Origin: Acidobacteriota bacterium
GTDB taxonomy: Bacteria > Acidobacteriota > Terriglobia > Bryobacterales > Bryobacteraceae
DNA: 64,000 nt
Direction: 5' to 3'
NCBI GenBank assembly: GCA_018268935.1
Contig: JAFDVS010000050.1
Coordinates: 18,239-82,238, forward strand
Shown: positions 8,072 through 17,020 of the stretch, in pieces
Layout: each line of letters begins with the position of its first letter
How positions within the stretch are numbered: position 1 is the first letter of the stretch
Program-made: the position numbers and the translations under genes
The notes under the pieces: model-generated
Databases searched by the model: none
Told to the model about the DNA's origin: nothing
Seen by the model: the letters and a program-made list of their open reading frames with translations, nothing else

Positions 8072-9412
8072 GTGACATCCCCAGCCGCTACCAGTCACCC
8101 GCCAGGGCTCCTCACGCTCTTTTTCACGGAAATGTGGGAGCGATTCAGCTACTACGGGATGCGGGCCATCCTGGTGCTGTTTATGGTGGCTCCGGCGGCG
8201 AGCGGTGGACTCGGCTTCGATACGAAGCAAGCGGCGTCGCTCTACGGCACCTACACCATGATGGTGTACCTGCTGGCCGTGCCCGGCGGACTGCTTGCCG
8301 ATCGCTTCCTTGGCGCTTCGCGTGCCGTGGTGCTTGGCGGTGTGGTGATCGCAGCCGGCCAGTTCGCTCTTGCCGTACACTCCCTACCGTTCTTCTATGC
8401 AGGGCTTACGATGATCGCCATCGGCACAGGCCTGCTGAAGCCGAATATCAGCACCATGGTCGGCAGTCTCTACGGGAAGGACGACCCGCGCCGGGACAGC
8501 GGTTTTTCCATCTTCTATATGGGAATTAACGTGGGCGCTGTGCTGGCGCCGCTCGTCTGCGGATGGCTGGCGGAGAGCAAAACATTCCAGCAGTTCCTCA
8601 TCTCCCGCGGCTTCAACCCGGCGGCGAGCTGGCACTGGGGCTTCGCCTCGGCCGGCGTCGGCATGCTGCTTGGGCTAACCGTATTGATGCTGCGCTGGCG
8701 AACACTGCCCGAATCGGGGCACCGCAAGAGCAGCGCCGGAAAAACAGATCGGGCTCATGCACCCTGGACCAACGGTGACACACGGCGCGTGATCGCAATC
8801 GGCATCCTGTTCACTTTCACGATTCTGTTTTGGGCTGCGTATGAACAGAAGGGCGCGAGCCTCAATCTTTTCGCCAAGCAACTGGTTCGCACCGAGCTGG
8901 GTGGGTTCAGCTTCCCGGCAAGTTGGCTGCAATCGTTGACGCCGTTTTATGTGATTCTGCTGGCGCCGGTCTTCGCGCGCCTGTGGATTCGCATGGGCGA
9001 CAGACAACCCGGGGGGCCGCGGAAGTTTGCCCTCGGGCTTCTCTCAATCGGGTGCGCGATGTGCCTCCTGGTGCCTGCATCCGCCATGACCGGCGAGGGC
9101 AAGATCAGCCCGCTGTGGTTGGCCGCCGTGTACCTGCTCGATGTCATCGGTGAGCTGTGTCTTAGTCCTGTTGGACTCAGCATGGTGACGAAGCTTTCGC
9201 CGCCGCAGATTGTGGGCGTCATGATGGGCGCATGGTTCTTCGCCACTTCGCTGGGCAACAAACTGGCCGGCTTTATCTCCGGATTCTTCGTGACCGGCGA
9301 GCCCGCGACACTAATGAAACTCTACGGAAGCCTGGGTTTGGGATTGCTGGTGGCGGCCACGCTGCTCGCATGGCTGGGGCCACGGATTGACCGCATGGCG
9401 GAGAGTAAATAG
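8072..9412 (+). CDS. POT/PTR-family proton-dependent oligopeptide transporter
   Basis: A twelve-helix class MFS transporter that takes up di- and tripeptides with protons. The N-terminal helix carries the POT signature 'FFTEMWERFSYYGMRA' (ExxER motif). A second signature region is 'GTGLLKPNISTMVG', and the C-terminal half holds 'ELCLSPVGLSMV'. The start is uncertain: the GTG at 8072 gives a short leader before 'HPPGLL', as in family members, while a GTG at 8021 would add 17 residues; neither has a clear Shine-Dalgarno sequence. It is divergent from serS. At about 446 residues it is normal length. Confidence 0.9.
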   Translation: MTSPAATSHPPGLLTLFFTEMWERFSYYGMRAILVLFMVAPAASGGLGFDTKQAASLYGTYTMMVYLLAVPGGLLADRFLGASRAVVLGGVVIAAGQFALAVHSLPFFYAGLTMIAIGTGLLKPNISTMVGSLYGKDDPRRDSGFSIFYMGINVGAVLAPLVCGWLAESKTFQQFLISRGFNPAASWHWGFASAGVGMLLGLTVLMLRWRTLPESGHRKSSAGKTDRAHAPWTNGDTRRVIAIGILFTFTILFWAAYEQKGASLNLFAKQLVRTELGGFSFPASWLQSLTPFYVILLAPVFARLWIRMGDRQPGGPRKFALGLLSIGCAMCLLVPASAMTGEGKISPLWLAAVYLLDVIGELCLSPVGLSMVTKLSPPQIVGVMMGAWFFATSLGNKLAGFISGFFVTGEPATLMKLYGSLGLGLLVAATLLAWLGPRIDRMAESK

Positions 9413-9420
9413 AAGGCTCC

Positions 9421-9894
9421 ATGAAACGTGCACTCGCTGTATGGTTGAGTCTTGCCGCGTTGCTCCCCGGGCAGCAGAATGACGACCACGATCATGGGCC
9501 GCTCACACTGGAAGTGCTGGTGCTGCAATTGACCTCGGCTAGCCGCGAGCGCTTTCGTCCCGTGATGACTTATCGCGTGGATATGCGGCCTCGCGGAAAC
9601 TCCTGGTATGAGGCAAAGTACATCCTGCCCGAAGCGCAATCGTGCCGCGTCTATGAACAGCCGCGGATGCGCTATGTCTGCGAGTGGGGGCTCAAACCGA
9701 AGCGCGATTTTGCGGCCTTCGTAAAGCAGTACGAAACACTGCTGGGCCAGGGCTGGAAGCGCGTGGACGGCACGGGGAAATCCAAGTCCGTGCGATTTTC
9801 CGCCGTCGAGCGCCAGCGCAATGGCGACTGGGAGATCGCCGAGTTGGAAGGCGGCATCCGCTTGACGATCTTCGCCACGCAGAGCCCCGAATGA
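9421..9894 (+). CDS. Small secreted protein of unknown function
   Basis: A 157-residue product with a short signal peptide (residues 1-17, ending LLPGQ), then a His/Asp-rich patch 'NDDHDHG'. The mature part is mixed alpha/beta with no recognised family. It begins 9 bases after the POT transporter stop and is probably co-transcribed with it. The His/Asp patch just after the cleavage site could bind metal, but this is speculation. Confidence 0.65.
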   Translation: MKRALAVWLSLAALLPGQQNDDHDHGPLTLEVLVLQLTSASRERFRPVMTYRVDMRPRGNSWYEAKYILPEAQSCRVYEQPRMRYVCEWGLKPKRDFAAFVKQYETLLGQGWKRVDGTGKSKSVRFSAVERQRNGDWEIAELEGGIRLTIFATQSPE

Positions 9895-9900
9895 GGCCGC

Positions 9901-12609
9901 CTACTTCAGCTTTGCCATTGCTTCTTCGGTCATCTTCACCTGCAACGCGAACATCTGCGTGGCCGGGTCCTGCTTCTGCAGCGACGTGAAAATATCCATC
10001 GCCCGTTGGTATTCGCGCCGCGCCAGTTCGCGATCGCCGTTCACTCGCGCGATATCGCCGAAGCGGCGCACCACCAGCGCAATGTTGAAATAGTGAAAGC
10101 GATTCTTTGAGCCGCGTGCGATGGAGGCTTCCCAGATGGCCACGCTGCGGCGGCCCATATCCATTGCCTTCTGGTAGTTCTTCAACGAATATTCGGCAGT
10201 GGCGATCTCCGCCCCGTAGTAGGCGATGTCCAGTTGCGAAGAGGCATCGCTGGCGTGTGGCGATGCTTCTGTCATCGCCAGAGCCTGTCCAAAAATGCGC
10301 GAAGAGGGCTCCCATTCATCGCGCGCGGCATGGGCCCGGGCGAGGGCCGCAACGGCACGAATGTAATCGCGCTGCGCCGTGTGATTGCCGGTGTCCTGTT
10401 CCGCTACGCGCTTGCTCACCTCCACCTGTTCCCCCGCCAGACGCAATGCTTCATCCGTGTTGCGATGCTCTCCGGCGGCGCGATCGAGATACGCGCTCGA
10501 AAGAGAACGCAACGCCAGTCCCAGCGAACGCACATGAGCCATATTGTTGGGCTCCCGCCGCGTGAGTTCGCGCAACTGATCCACGCTCTGCCGCAAGTAA
10601 CGCAACCCGTCCGGATAATTGCTGGCCCGGCACAAATGCTCGCCCAGATGCATCCGCACCAACCCGAGCGATCGCGCCACCTGGATGTTCTCCGGCTGCC
10701 CGGCACTTACCTGCGATAGCAGTTGCTCCGACCGCCGGTAATCATCAATGCATTCCTGGCTCAGCGACTGTGTGTAACGCAGCTCCGCGCGCTGGTTGTA
10801 GAGATTCGCCGCGGCTATCTTTACATCCACGTGTGCCGTGTCCGGGCCGGTGAACAAACGAAGTCCTTCATCAAATGCCGACGCGGATTCGGGACGCCGG
10901 TCCATGTTCTTAAACAGCATCCCGAGATTGGCAAGCAGCATGATGCGCTCGGCGCGAACCACGGGAGAATCGATGCCCAACTCCCTTCGAATGCGCACCG
11001 CCTTCTGATAAGAAGCGAGCGCTGCCGGAAAATCATTGAGGCTCGGCCGTACTGGGCTGCCCTGCAACTCCGCCACGCGCTCATAGGCAACGGCGAGATC
11101 GCGCAGAATGCTCCGATCGGGCAGACCGTCCTTCGTCATGCTATCCAGGTACTCCAGCGCGGTCTTGGCCACCACGCGCCGCGCCGCACTCGTTCCCGGT
11201 ACATCTTCCACGGCCCTGTCGATATCGAAGAGAAAGCGCTGGATCAATGTCCGCACCTGGTGAAAGCGCTCATCGGCACGCCCCTTCTGTGCCAGAGCTT
11301 CCGAAGCATTGCGCTGCGCCACGGCACGCTGTTCGGTGGCTTCCTGCATGGCGCGCAAGGCGCGGGAACGCTCTGCCTCGGCCTGCTGCCGCATCCGTTC
11401 GGCAATCTCGGCCTGGCGCAACGCGAGGATCACTCCCACGGCGAGCGAGGCGATGGTCAATGTCACTGCCGTGACCGGAATCCAATTGCGGGCGAGGAAC
11501 TTTCGCGCCCGGTAGGTGGCCGAATTCCCGCGCGCCAACACTGGCAAGCGATCGAGATGCCGGCGGATATCGTCGGCAAGCTGCTCGGCGGACTGGTAGC
11601 GCTCGCGCGGCTCCTTCGCCATCGCCTTGTGTACGATCTTTTCCAGGTCGCCAGGGATGCGCTCCATGGCGACGCTGGCGATGGTGGGCACCTCTTCTTC
11701 GCAGATGATGCGCACCAACTCCGTGGCCGAGTAGTTACTGAACTTGTGCGCCGGTTTGCCGGCCAGCAGTTCGAAAAGAATTGCGCCCAGTGCGTACACA
11801 TCCACCGATGTACTGACTGGCTGGCCGCGCACCTGTTCGGGACTCGCGTACTCCGGGGTCATCATCCCCACGGCCGTGCGCGTCATGGCTTCCGTGGCTC
11901 CCTCACCCAGCAGTTTGGCGATGCCGAAATCGAGCAGCTTGGGAACCGCTTCGGCGTTTACCAGGATGTTGGCGGGCTTCAGATCGCGGTGCACGATCAG
12001 GTTCTGATGGGCATAAGCCACCGCGTCGCACACTTTGAGGAAGAGCCGGCAACGTTCCTGAATGCTCATCTTGTGCTCGCGGCAATAGGCGTCGATCGTG
12101 ACGCCTTCCACGTAGTCCAGAATGAGGTATGGCCGTCCGTCCGGGGCAGTACCACCGTCGAGCAGCCGGGCTATATAAGGATGATCCAGGTTCGCCAGAA
12201 TCTGCCGTTCCTGCAGAAAGCGCTCAACGGAGCCCGCAAACGTCATCCCGCGATGAATCAATTTCACCGCAACTTGTTTTTGATACTGATCGTCGGCACG
12301 CGTAGCGAGATAGACGGTGCCCATTCCGCCCGAGCCGATCTCCCGTTCGATCTGATAGGGGCCGAGCCGCTTCGGCACATCGCTTCGCGATCCATGAATG
12401 GCGATCTTGGCGGCGTGCTGCACGGCGACATCGATGCGGCCGAGATTGCTCGAAGACTCCTCATCGGCGTCGATCATCTCGCGAACCATGGACTCCATGT
12501 CCACGTCGCCGGAGCAGGACTGGGTGATGAAGCGCTCCCGATCGGCTGCAGGCAACTCGAGGGCGGCATGGAAGATATCCTCCACTTTGCGCCAGCGAGT
12601 GGGAGTCAT
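9901..12609 (-). CDS. Ser/Thr protein kinase with C-terminal TPR domain
   Basis: A Hanks-type receptor kinase of 902 residues. Residues 1-75 match the short N-terminal region common in acidobacterial kinases. The kinase domain spans about 84-355: glycine loop IGSGGMG (91-97), ATP-binding K116, catalytic H207-R208-D209, D227-F228-G229, and 'SPEQ' in place of APE. A single transmembrane helix lies at about 374-397 (PVTAVTLTIASLAVGVILAL). A coiled coil of Glu/Arg/Ala residues follows (about 398-445) and then a large TPR-like region to the end, which would be periplasmic. All catalytic residues are present, so it should be active. It is divergent from the SprA-like gene across 92 bases. Confidence 0.93.
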   Translation of the reverse strand: MTPTRWRKVEDIFHAALELPAADRERFITQSCSGDVDMESMVREMIDADEESSSNLGRIDVAVQHAAKIAIHGSRSDVPKRLGPYQIEREIGSGGMGTVYLATRADDQYQKQVAVKLIHRGMTFAGSVERFLQERQILANLDHPYIARLLDGGTAPDGRPYLILDYVEGVTIDAYCREHKMSIQERCRLFLKVCDAVAYAHQNLIVHRDLKPANILVNAEAVPKLLDFGIAKLLGEGATEAMTRTAVGMMTPEYASPEQVRGQPVSTSVDVYALGAILFELLAGKPAHKFSNYSATELVRIICEEEVPTIASVAMERIPGDLEKIVHKAMAKEPRERYQSAEQLADDIRRHLDRLPVLARGNSATYRARKFLARNWIPVTAVTLTIASLAVGVILALRQAEIAERMRQQAEAERSRALRAMQEATEQRAVAQRNASEALAQKGRADERFHQVRTLIQRFLFDIDRAVEDVPGTSAARRVVAKTALEYLDSMTKDGLPDRSILRDLAVAYERVAELQGSPVRPSLNDFPAALASYQKAVRIRRELGIDSPVVRAERIMLLANLGMLFKNMDRRPESASAFDEGLRLFTGPDTAHVDVKIAAANLYNQRAELRYTQSLSQECIDDYRRSEQLLSQVSAGQPENIQVARSLGLVRMHLGEHLCRASNYPDGLRYLRQSVDQLRELTRREPNNMAHVRSLGLALRSLSSAYLDRAAGEHRNTDEALRLAGEQVEVSKRVAEQDTGNHTAQRDYIRAVAALARAHAARDEWEPSSRIFGQALAMTEASPHASDASSQLDIAYYGAEIATAEYSLKNYQKAMDMGRRSVAIWEASIARGSKNRFHYFNIALVVRRFGDIARVNGDRELARREYQRAMDIFTSLQKQDPATQMFALQVKMTEEAMAKLK

Positions 12610-12701
12610 GCTATCTATTCTGCTCGAAATCGAGATGCGATTGGGCGGGCCGGATTCACACCCGTTTGTGGTTTGCCGATGAGTAGGATAAGGAGGGATC
12701 C

Positions 12702-13115
12702 GTGGTAGGCTCGGTGTCAGCGGCGGCGAGCGTCGCCCTGCTCAAGCTCGCACAAACCGACCGTGAAGTGCGCGCCCACGAGCAGGCCCACATGGCTGCC
12801 GCCGGTTCCTACGCTCGCGGTGGGCCAACGTACACCTTCGAACGCGGCTCCGATGGCCGGTTATACGCTGTGGCCGGCGAAGTTGCCATCGACGCCTCTC
12901 CCGTCCCCAACGATCCGGAAGCAACGCTTCGCAAAGCAGAAGTGGTACGTGCAGCCGCGCTCGCCCCGGCCGAGCCATCCTCACAAGACCGGGCCGTCGC
13001 GGCGCAAGCTTCCCAAATGGCCGCTGAGGCGCAGGCCGAGATCCAGCAGCAGCGGATCGAGGCTGCATATTCTTCAGGGGAGGGAAGCAGCCAGATCATC
13101 TCCCTGGTGGCATGA
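12702..13115 (+). CDS. SprA-related putative metalloprotease
   Basis: A 137-residue protein matching the SprA-related family: the block 'DREVRAHEQAHMAAAG', then 'GEVAIDASPVPNDPEATLRK' and 'ALAPAEPSSQDRAVAAQAS'. The HEQAH sequence (residues about 27-31) is an HExxH zinc-protease motif. The GTG start is supported by a strong AAGGAGGG Shine-Dalgarno sequence 5 bases upstream. No signal peptide is seen. The C-terminus is rich in Ala, Glu and Gln. Its last 20 bases overlap the end of the convergent ferredoxin-ASKHA gene. Protease activity has not been shown for most family members, so function is inferred. Confidence 0.8.
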   Translation: MVGSVSAAASVALLKLAQTDREVRAHEQAHMAAAGSYARGGPTYTFERGSDGRLYAVAGEVAIDASPVPNDPEATLRKAEVVRAAALAPAEPSSQDRAVAAQASQMAAEAQAEIQQQRIEAAYSSGEGSSQIISLVA

Positions 13116-14559
13116 ACCGCATGTTCTCGATGAAGGCTTCCTGAAACTCCGCGTCACCGCCCAGATCCACATGCCGTGTGCGGCGCAATGCTGCCTCAAT
13201 CATCGCCTCCCGGCGCGACGGATTCAGCAACAGCAATCGTGCTCCACGCACCGCGCTATTTCCCACCGGCGCCACGGGCGCTTTCCAACTCGGCAGCAAG
13301 CCAATTCGCCGCGCGCTTTCCACGCGCACGTAGTTGCCGAACGCCCCGGCCAGGTGGATCGTGCGCACCACATCCGGCTCCACGGGAAGCTGCCTTCGCA
13401 GAATCTCCAAGCCAGCGGCGATGGCGCCCTTCGCCAATTGCAACTCCCGGATGTCGGCTTGCGATAGCTGCACCGCGCCATCGAGCCGCAGCGGAGCGTT
13501 GTTCAGCCGGCCCGATACCGCGATCATGCCCAGTGCCAGGCCCACCGCCGCCGCATCCACCAGTCCGCTGCCGCAGATACCGCGCGCTTCGCCGCCACCC
13601 AGCACGTGACAACGCATCGCGTCGGCTTCGGTTGCCTCCACACGGTCGATGGCGCCGTCGCCCGCCCGCATGCCCATGCGAATGCGGCCCCCTTCAAAGG
13701 CCGGCCCCGCCGCGGTGGATGCGCAGAGAATCCCGTCGCGGCCACCGAGCGCGATCTCTCCATTGGTGCCGAGATCCATCAGGGCCATCACCTCCGCTGA
13801 CTCCGCCATGCCACAGGCAACCAGGCCGGCCAGTAGATCGCTGCCCACAAATCCGCCCACGCACGGCAGAAACGTGACCACTTCCGCCTTCCATCCCAAC
13901 TCGCTGCCCGCGAACGTGCGCGCGCCCAACGCTGGGGAAGAGAAGGGAACATGCGAAAGCGGCTCCACGCTTTCCCCGCAGAACAGATGATGCATCGCGG
14001 TGTTGCCGCACAGCAGCACTTCCTTCACCTCGCGCCCCTGCGCCACTTCGGCCAGCATCGCGCCCAGCGCACCACGGATGTGCTCGCACAGCACCCCCGG
14101 TTCGCGCAGATCAAACTCGATGCGGCTCATCACATCGCTGCCGTGCCGGCCTTGCGGATTCAGCCCCGCCAGCACGCCGCGAATATCGCCCGTGGCCAGG
14201 TCCACCAGTTCCACCACCAACGTCGTTGTGCCCAGATCCATCACCGCGCCGAAGCCTTCACCCGGTTCGAAGGCTACGCTGGTGTTGTCGGTGAGGATTC
14301 GAGCCGACCACTGCTCAATGTCGAGCGTCACCGGCACCGCCGCATCGGCCTGACAAGCGAGCCGCCACCCGGCAGCGAGTTCGTCCTCGCGCAGCGCCTC
14401 GCGCATGCCTTCGGTGATCGGGATCTCTCCGTCCACCAGCCTTACACGGCATCCGCCGCATGCAGAACATCCGCCGCAAGGAAACTCGAGCCCCAGTTGA
14501 TACAACTGATCCGATACTGTTCGGCCAGGTTCCGGCTTCAGCCTAACGTATTCCGCCAC
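13096..14559 (-). CDS. RACo-like reductive activator of corrinoid proteins (2Fe-2S / ASKHA)
   Basis: ATP-dependent activator that reduces cob(II)amide on corrinoid proteins back to cob(I)amide. Residues 1-80 form a ferredoxin-like [2Fe-2S] domain: ligand pattern C28-x5-C34-x2-C37 with a distal C69, and an extra C31. The rest is the ASKHA ATPase-like fold (DUF4445): 'VMDLGTTTLVVELVD' is phosphate loop 1, 'LMDLGTNGEIAL' phosphate loop 2, and 'GICGSGLVDA' and 'HLAGAFGNYV' are conserved. Length 487 residues is slightly short for RACo, lacking part of the linker. It lies 13 bases downstream of the UroD-family gene in the same run, which fits repair of the corrinoid protein at 16324-16962. Confidence 0.9.
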   Translation of the reverse strand: MAEYVRLKPEPGRTVSDQLYQLGLEFPCGGCSACGGCRVRLVDGEIPITEGMREALREDELAAGWRLACQADAAVPVTLDIEQWSARILTDNTSVAFEPGEGFGAVMDLGTTTLVVELVDLATGDIRGVLAGLNPQGRHGSDVMSRIEFDLREPGVLCEHIRGALGAMLAEVAQGREVKEVLLCGNTAMHHLFCGESVEPLSHVPFSSPALGARTFAGSELGWKAEVVTFLPCVGGFVGSDLLAGLVACGMAESAEVMALMDLGTNGEIALGGRDGILCASTAAGPAFEGGRIRMGMRAGDGAIDRVEATEADAMRCHVLGGGEARGICGSGLVDAAAVGLALGMIAVSGRLNNAPLRLDGAVQLSQADIRELQLAKGAIAAGLEILRRQLPVEPDVVRTIHLAGAFGNYVRVESARRIGLLPSWKAPVAPVGNSAVRGARLLLLNPSRREAMIEAALRRTRHVDLGGDAEFQEAFIENMRFMPPGR

Positions 14560-14572
14560 GGCGACCAGGGCC

Positions 14573-15583
14573 TCAATTCCGGCTGCAGGCGAACTGCGCC
14601 ATTGCCTTCACGTTTTCTACCGGTGTTCCGCGAGTCACCTCGCACCCTGCGCCGACAATGTAGCGCCGGCCCGCCTCGCGATGGCATGTGGCAAAGGCTG
14701 CGGTCACCGACTCGGGAGTGCCATCGCGCAGCGCCCGCACCGGATCGATGTTGCCGAGCAGCACCTGCCCGTCCCCCATCGCCGCGCGTCCCTCCGCCAA
14801 AGAAGCAAGAAAATCGAGGTCGATGATCTCCGCTCCGGTCTGCCCCATGCCGCTAAGAATCTTCCGCGTATTTCCGCAGATGTGCAGCCGCACCAGCACG
14901 CCCATCTCGCGAATGGCCGCGATCAGCCTTTTCTCATACGGCAGCACGAACTTCATGTACAACCGCGGCCCGATGAGCGAAGCGGCTGCATCGCCAATCC
15001 CGATGAGCGTCGCTCCGGCCCGCACCTGCTCGTGCGCGAAAGCGATCTCCATGGCGACGGCGTACTCGAACAGATCGAAGACAAAAGCCTCATCGTCGAA
15101 GAAATCGAGCATCAGCGTATTCAGCCCGCGCAAATCGGCGGCCATGGCGCACGGGCCTTCCACCCAACCTTCCACCATGCGCGAAGCGCCCGCCTGCGCC
15201 GCCAGCAATGCCACCCCTTCCACACGGTCCCGCATGCGCGGGCTTGTCTCCACCACAGGAAGCCGCAACCCCCGCAGCCGGTCTTTCTCCGCCAACAGCG
15301 CCGTGCTTTCCACAATCGCCGGGGGCTGATTCTCGAACCACTCGATGGTTGCGCCGAGATCGGAAGCCTCCCGCGCCGGGTCCGAAATCACCGAAACATA
15401 ATCGAAGCCATATGTTTCGGCGACGGCCATCTGCGCTTCCGCCAAAACCCGGTGATCGGTCACGTACCGGCGGTAAGGCACGCCAATCGTATCGGCGGCG
15501 AACATCATCGTAATCGGCATCAGCGGCAGGTGATCCACCGGTTCGCCCGCCACCATCGCCAGGATCCGCTCTTTGCCTGTCAT
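14573..15583 (-). CDS. Uroporphyrinogen decarboxylase-family corrinoid methyltransferase (MtaA/CmuA-like)
   Basis: A TIM-barrel protein of the UroD superfamily in the branch that moves methyl groups between corrinoid proteins and thiols or folates. Visible are 'MTGKERILAMVAGEPVDHLPLMPI' at the N-terminus (start of family homology), 'IGIGDAAASLIGPRLY', and the zinc-site motif 'LHICGNT' with a later Cys region 'GAGCEVTRGTPVENVKAM'. The ATG at 15583 overlaps the DUF1638 stop by 4 bases and fits the family N-terminus; an upstream ATG would add 31 residues of poor sequence. 336 residues. It probably acts as methyltransferase II, or as the substrate enzyme, in the corrinoid locus. Confidence 0.88.
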   Translation of the reverse strand: MTGKERILAMVAGEPVDHLPLMPITMMFAADTIGVPYRRYVTDHRVLAEAQMAVAETYGFDYVSVISDPAREASDLGATIEWFENQPPAIVESTALLAEKDRLRGLRLPVVETSPRMRDRVEGVALLAAQAGASRMVEGWVEGPCAMAADLRGLNTLMLDFFDDEAFVFDLFEYAVAMEIAFAHEQVRAGATLIGIGDAAASLIGPRLYMKFVLPYEKRLIAAIREMGVLVRLHICGNTRKILSGMGQTGAEIIDLDFLASLAEGRAAMGDGQVLLGNIDPVRALRDGTPESVTAAFATCHREAGRRYIVGAGCEVTRGTPVENVKAMAQFACSRN

Positions 15584-16311
15584 GACATGCTCCCTTCGAT
15601 GTGGATGATCTGCTCGTCGAAGCTCGCTGCCATCCGCCCGCCCGGTGGAACAACCAGAAAATCGTGCTCCGGCCAATCGCCGTTTACCAGGCGCCGCAGC
15701 CAGTCGAGGTTTCCCCGCACTTTGGAAAATTGCCAGCCGCGCTCGGCTGCCTCGGCCGCGGCCTGTGCCTCAAAGCGGCCATCCGGCTCCAGCCCCGATT
15801 CGATATACGTCAATTGCCGGTAATGCTGCTGATAGCGAGTGAATTCCTCAAACAAATAGCGCCCGTTCTCTTCGCCATAGCGCTCCACGAGTTCGCTCAG
15901 CGTGGTGCCAATCGGGTTCTTGCCCATCGAAAGTTGCTGCAAGCCCTTGCCGCGCTCCAGCCAGCCGGTGGAACGGAAGTATGTGCCCGGGTTGGCATCG
16001 AAATATTCCGCGTAAATTTCGCGGCTGCCCATCAGCAGCGCAATGCAGTCATGCGCGCGCGGCGCAACCAACGGCACAGTACGCGCTTCCAATCCATGCA
16101 GCCCGTTGCCGCACAGTGCATACCCCATTAACACCGCATCGCACCCCACGGCCGCATCAATGCGCTTCTGCAACTCCACGCGCATCGCTTTGCCACCCAA
16201 GTCATGCAGGCCTTTGCTCAGAAACTGCACGTCCACCTGGTGCGGCGAATGCGCTACCGCATCGCACATTTCGCGAAACAGCACCTCGCAACTGATCAAC
16301 TGGAACCGCAT
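15580..16311 (-). CDS. DUF1638 domain-containing protein
   Basis: A 243-residue cytoplasmic protein. Residues about 1-185 match DUF1638, with conserved 'CEVLFREM', 'LMGYALCGNGLHGL' and 'PRAHDCIALLMGS'. This family is often found beside corrinoid proteins and UroD-type methyltransferases; its reaction is unknown. Cys9 and Cys68 lie in conserved blocks, and an 'HDC' motif suggests metal binding. It overlaps the next gene by 4 bases and follows the corrinoid protein by 12 bases, so all form one operon. Confidence 0.85.
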   Translation of the reverse strand: MRFQLISCEVLFREMCDAVAHSPHQVDVQFLSKGLHDLGGKAMRVELQKRIDAAVGCDAVLMGYALCGNGLHGLEARTVPLVAPRAHDCIALLMGSREIYAEYFDANPGTYFRSTGWLERGKGLQQLSMGKNPIGTTLSELVERYGEENGRYLFEEFTRYQQHYRQLTYIESGLEPDGRFEAQAAAEAAERGWQFSKVRGNLDWLRRLVNGDWPEHDFLVVPPGGRMAASFDEQIIHIEGSMS

Positions 16312-16323
16312 GAGAGGCGGCTC

Positions 16324-16962
16324 TCAGCCCGCGGCCACCAGCCGCCTAGCCGCCGTCACCGCGGCCGTTGCGTTCTCGCTATACGCATCGGCGCCCACCT
16401 GATCGGCGAACTGTTGCGTCAGCGGTGCGCCGCCCACCATCACCTTCACCTTGTCGCGCACGCCGGCGGCCTTCAGCGCCTCGATCGTCATCTTGATGGA
16501 AGGCATGGTCACCGTGAGCAACGCCGAAAGAGCCACGATGTTCGCGCCCGTCGATTGCACGGCATCAATGAACTTCTGCGGCGACACATCCGCCCCGAGG
16601 TCGATCACCTCAAAGCCGCCGCCTTCGAGCAGCGAGGCCACCAGGTTCTTTCCGATATCGTGCAGGTCGCCCTTCACCGTGCCGATCACCACCTTGCCCG
16701 CGGGCTTGGCGCCCGAGGCCGCCAGCAACGGCCGGATGGGTTCGAGCGCCGCCTTCATGGCCCGTGCCGACAGCAGCAACTCCGGCACGAAGAATTCTTC
16801 GCATTCGTAGCGGCGGCCCACTTCGTCCATGGCGGGCACCATGTACTGCTGAATCACGGTGAGGGCATCCATCTCCGCGGCGACGGCCTCCCGCGCCACT
16901 GCGCCCGCGGTCTTCGCGTCGCCATCAATGATCGCCTGCCGGAGGGTTTCCAGATCCGCCAT
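16324..16962 (-). CDS. Corrinoid (B12)-binding methyl-carrier protein
   Basis: A 212-residue MtaC/MtbC-type carrier. The N-terminal four-helix cap domain spans about 1-85 ('AMDEVGRRYECEEFFVPELLLSA' region). The Rossmann-like B12 domain follows, with the base-off/His-on motif D-x-H-x-x-G in 'KGDLHDIGKNLV' (His at about 100) and a 'GGAPLTQQFADQVGADAY' tail motif. The ATG at 16962 was chosen as the family N-terminus begins 'MADLETLRQAIIDGD'. It heads the minus-strand corrinoid operon and is divergent from a second UroD-type gene across 58 bases. Confidence 0.93.
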   Translation of the reverse strand: MADLETLRQAIIDGDAKTAGAVAREAVAAEMDALTVIQQYMVPAMDEVGRRYECEEFFVPELLLSARAMKAALEPIRPLLAASGAKPAGKVVIGTVKGDLHDIGKNLVASLLEGGGFEVIDLGADVSPQKFIDAVQSTGANIVALSALLTVTMPSIKMTIEALKAAGVRDKVKVMVGGAPLTQQFADQVGADAYSENATAAVTAARRLVAAG

Positions 16963-17020
16963 GGTATGAACCTCGCTATCGGTGAGTTTGGTCGATGGGT
17001 TGCAGAGCAATTCGGGTGCC

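Noticed and set aside
12623..12634. Short inverted repeat CTCGA-AA-TCGAG between kinase and SprA-like gene
   Set aside because: Five-base arms occur often by chance in GC-rich DNA; no second copy nearby.
10723..12708. 661-residue plus-strand frame over the TPR kinase
   Set aside because: His/Arg-rich antisense frame; the kinase on the other strand has all catalytic motifs.
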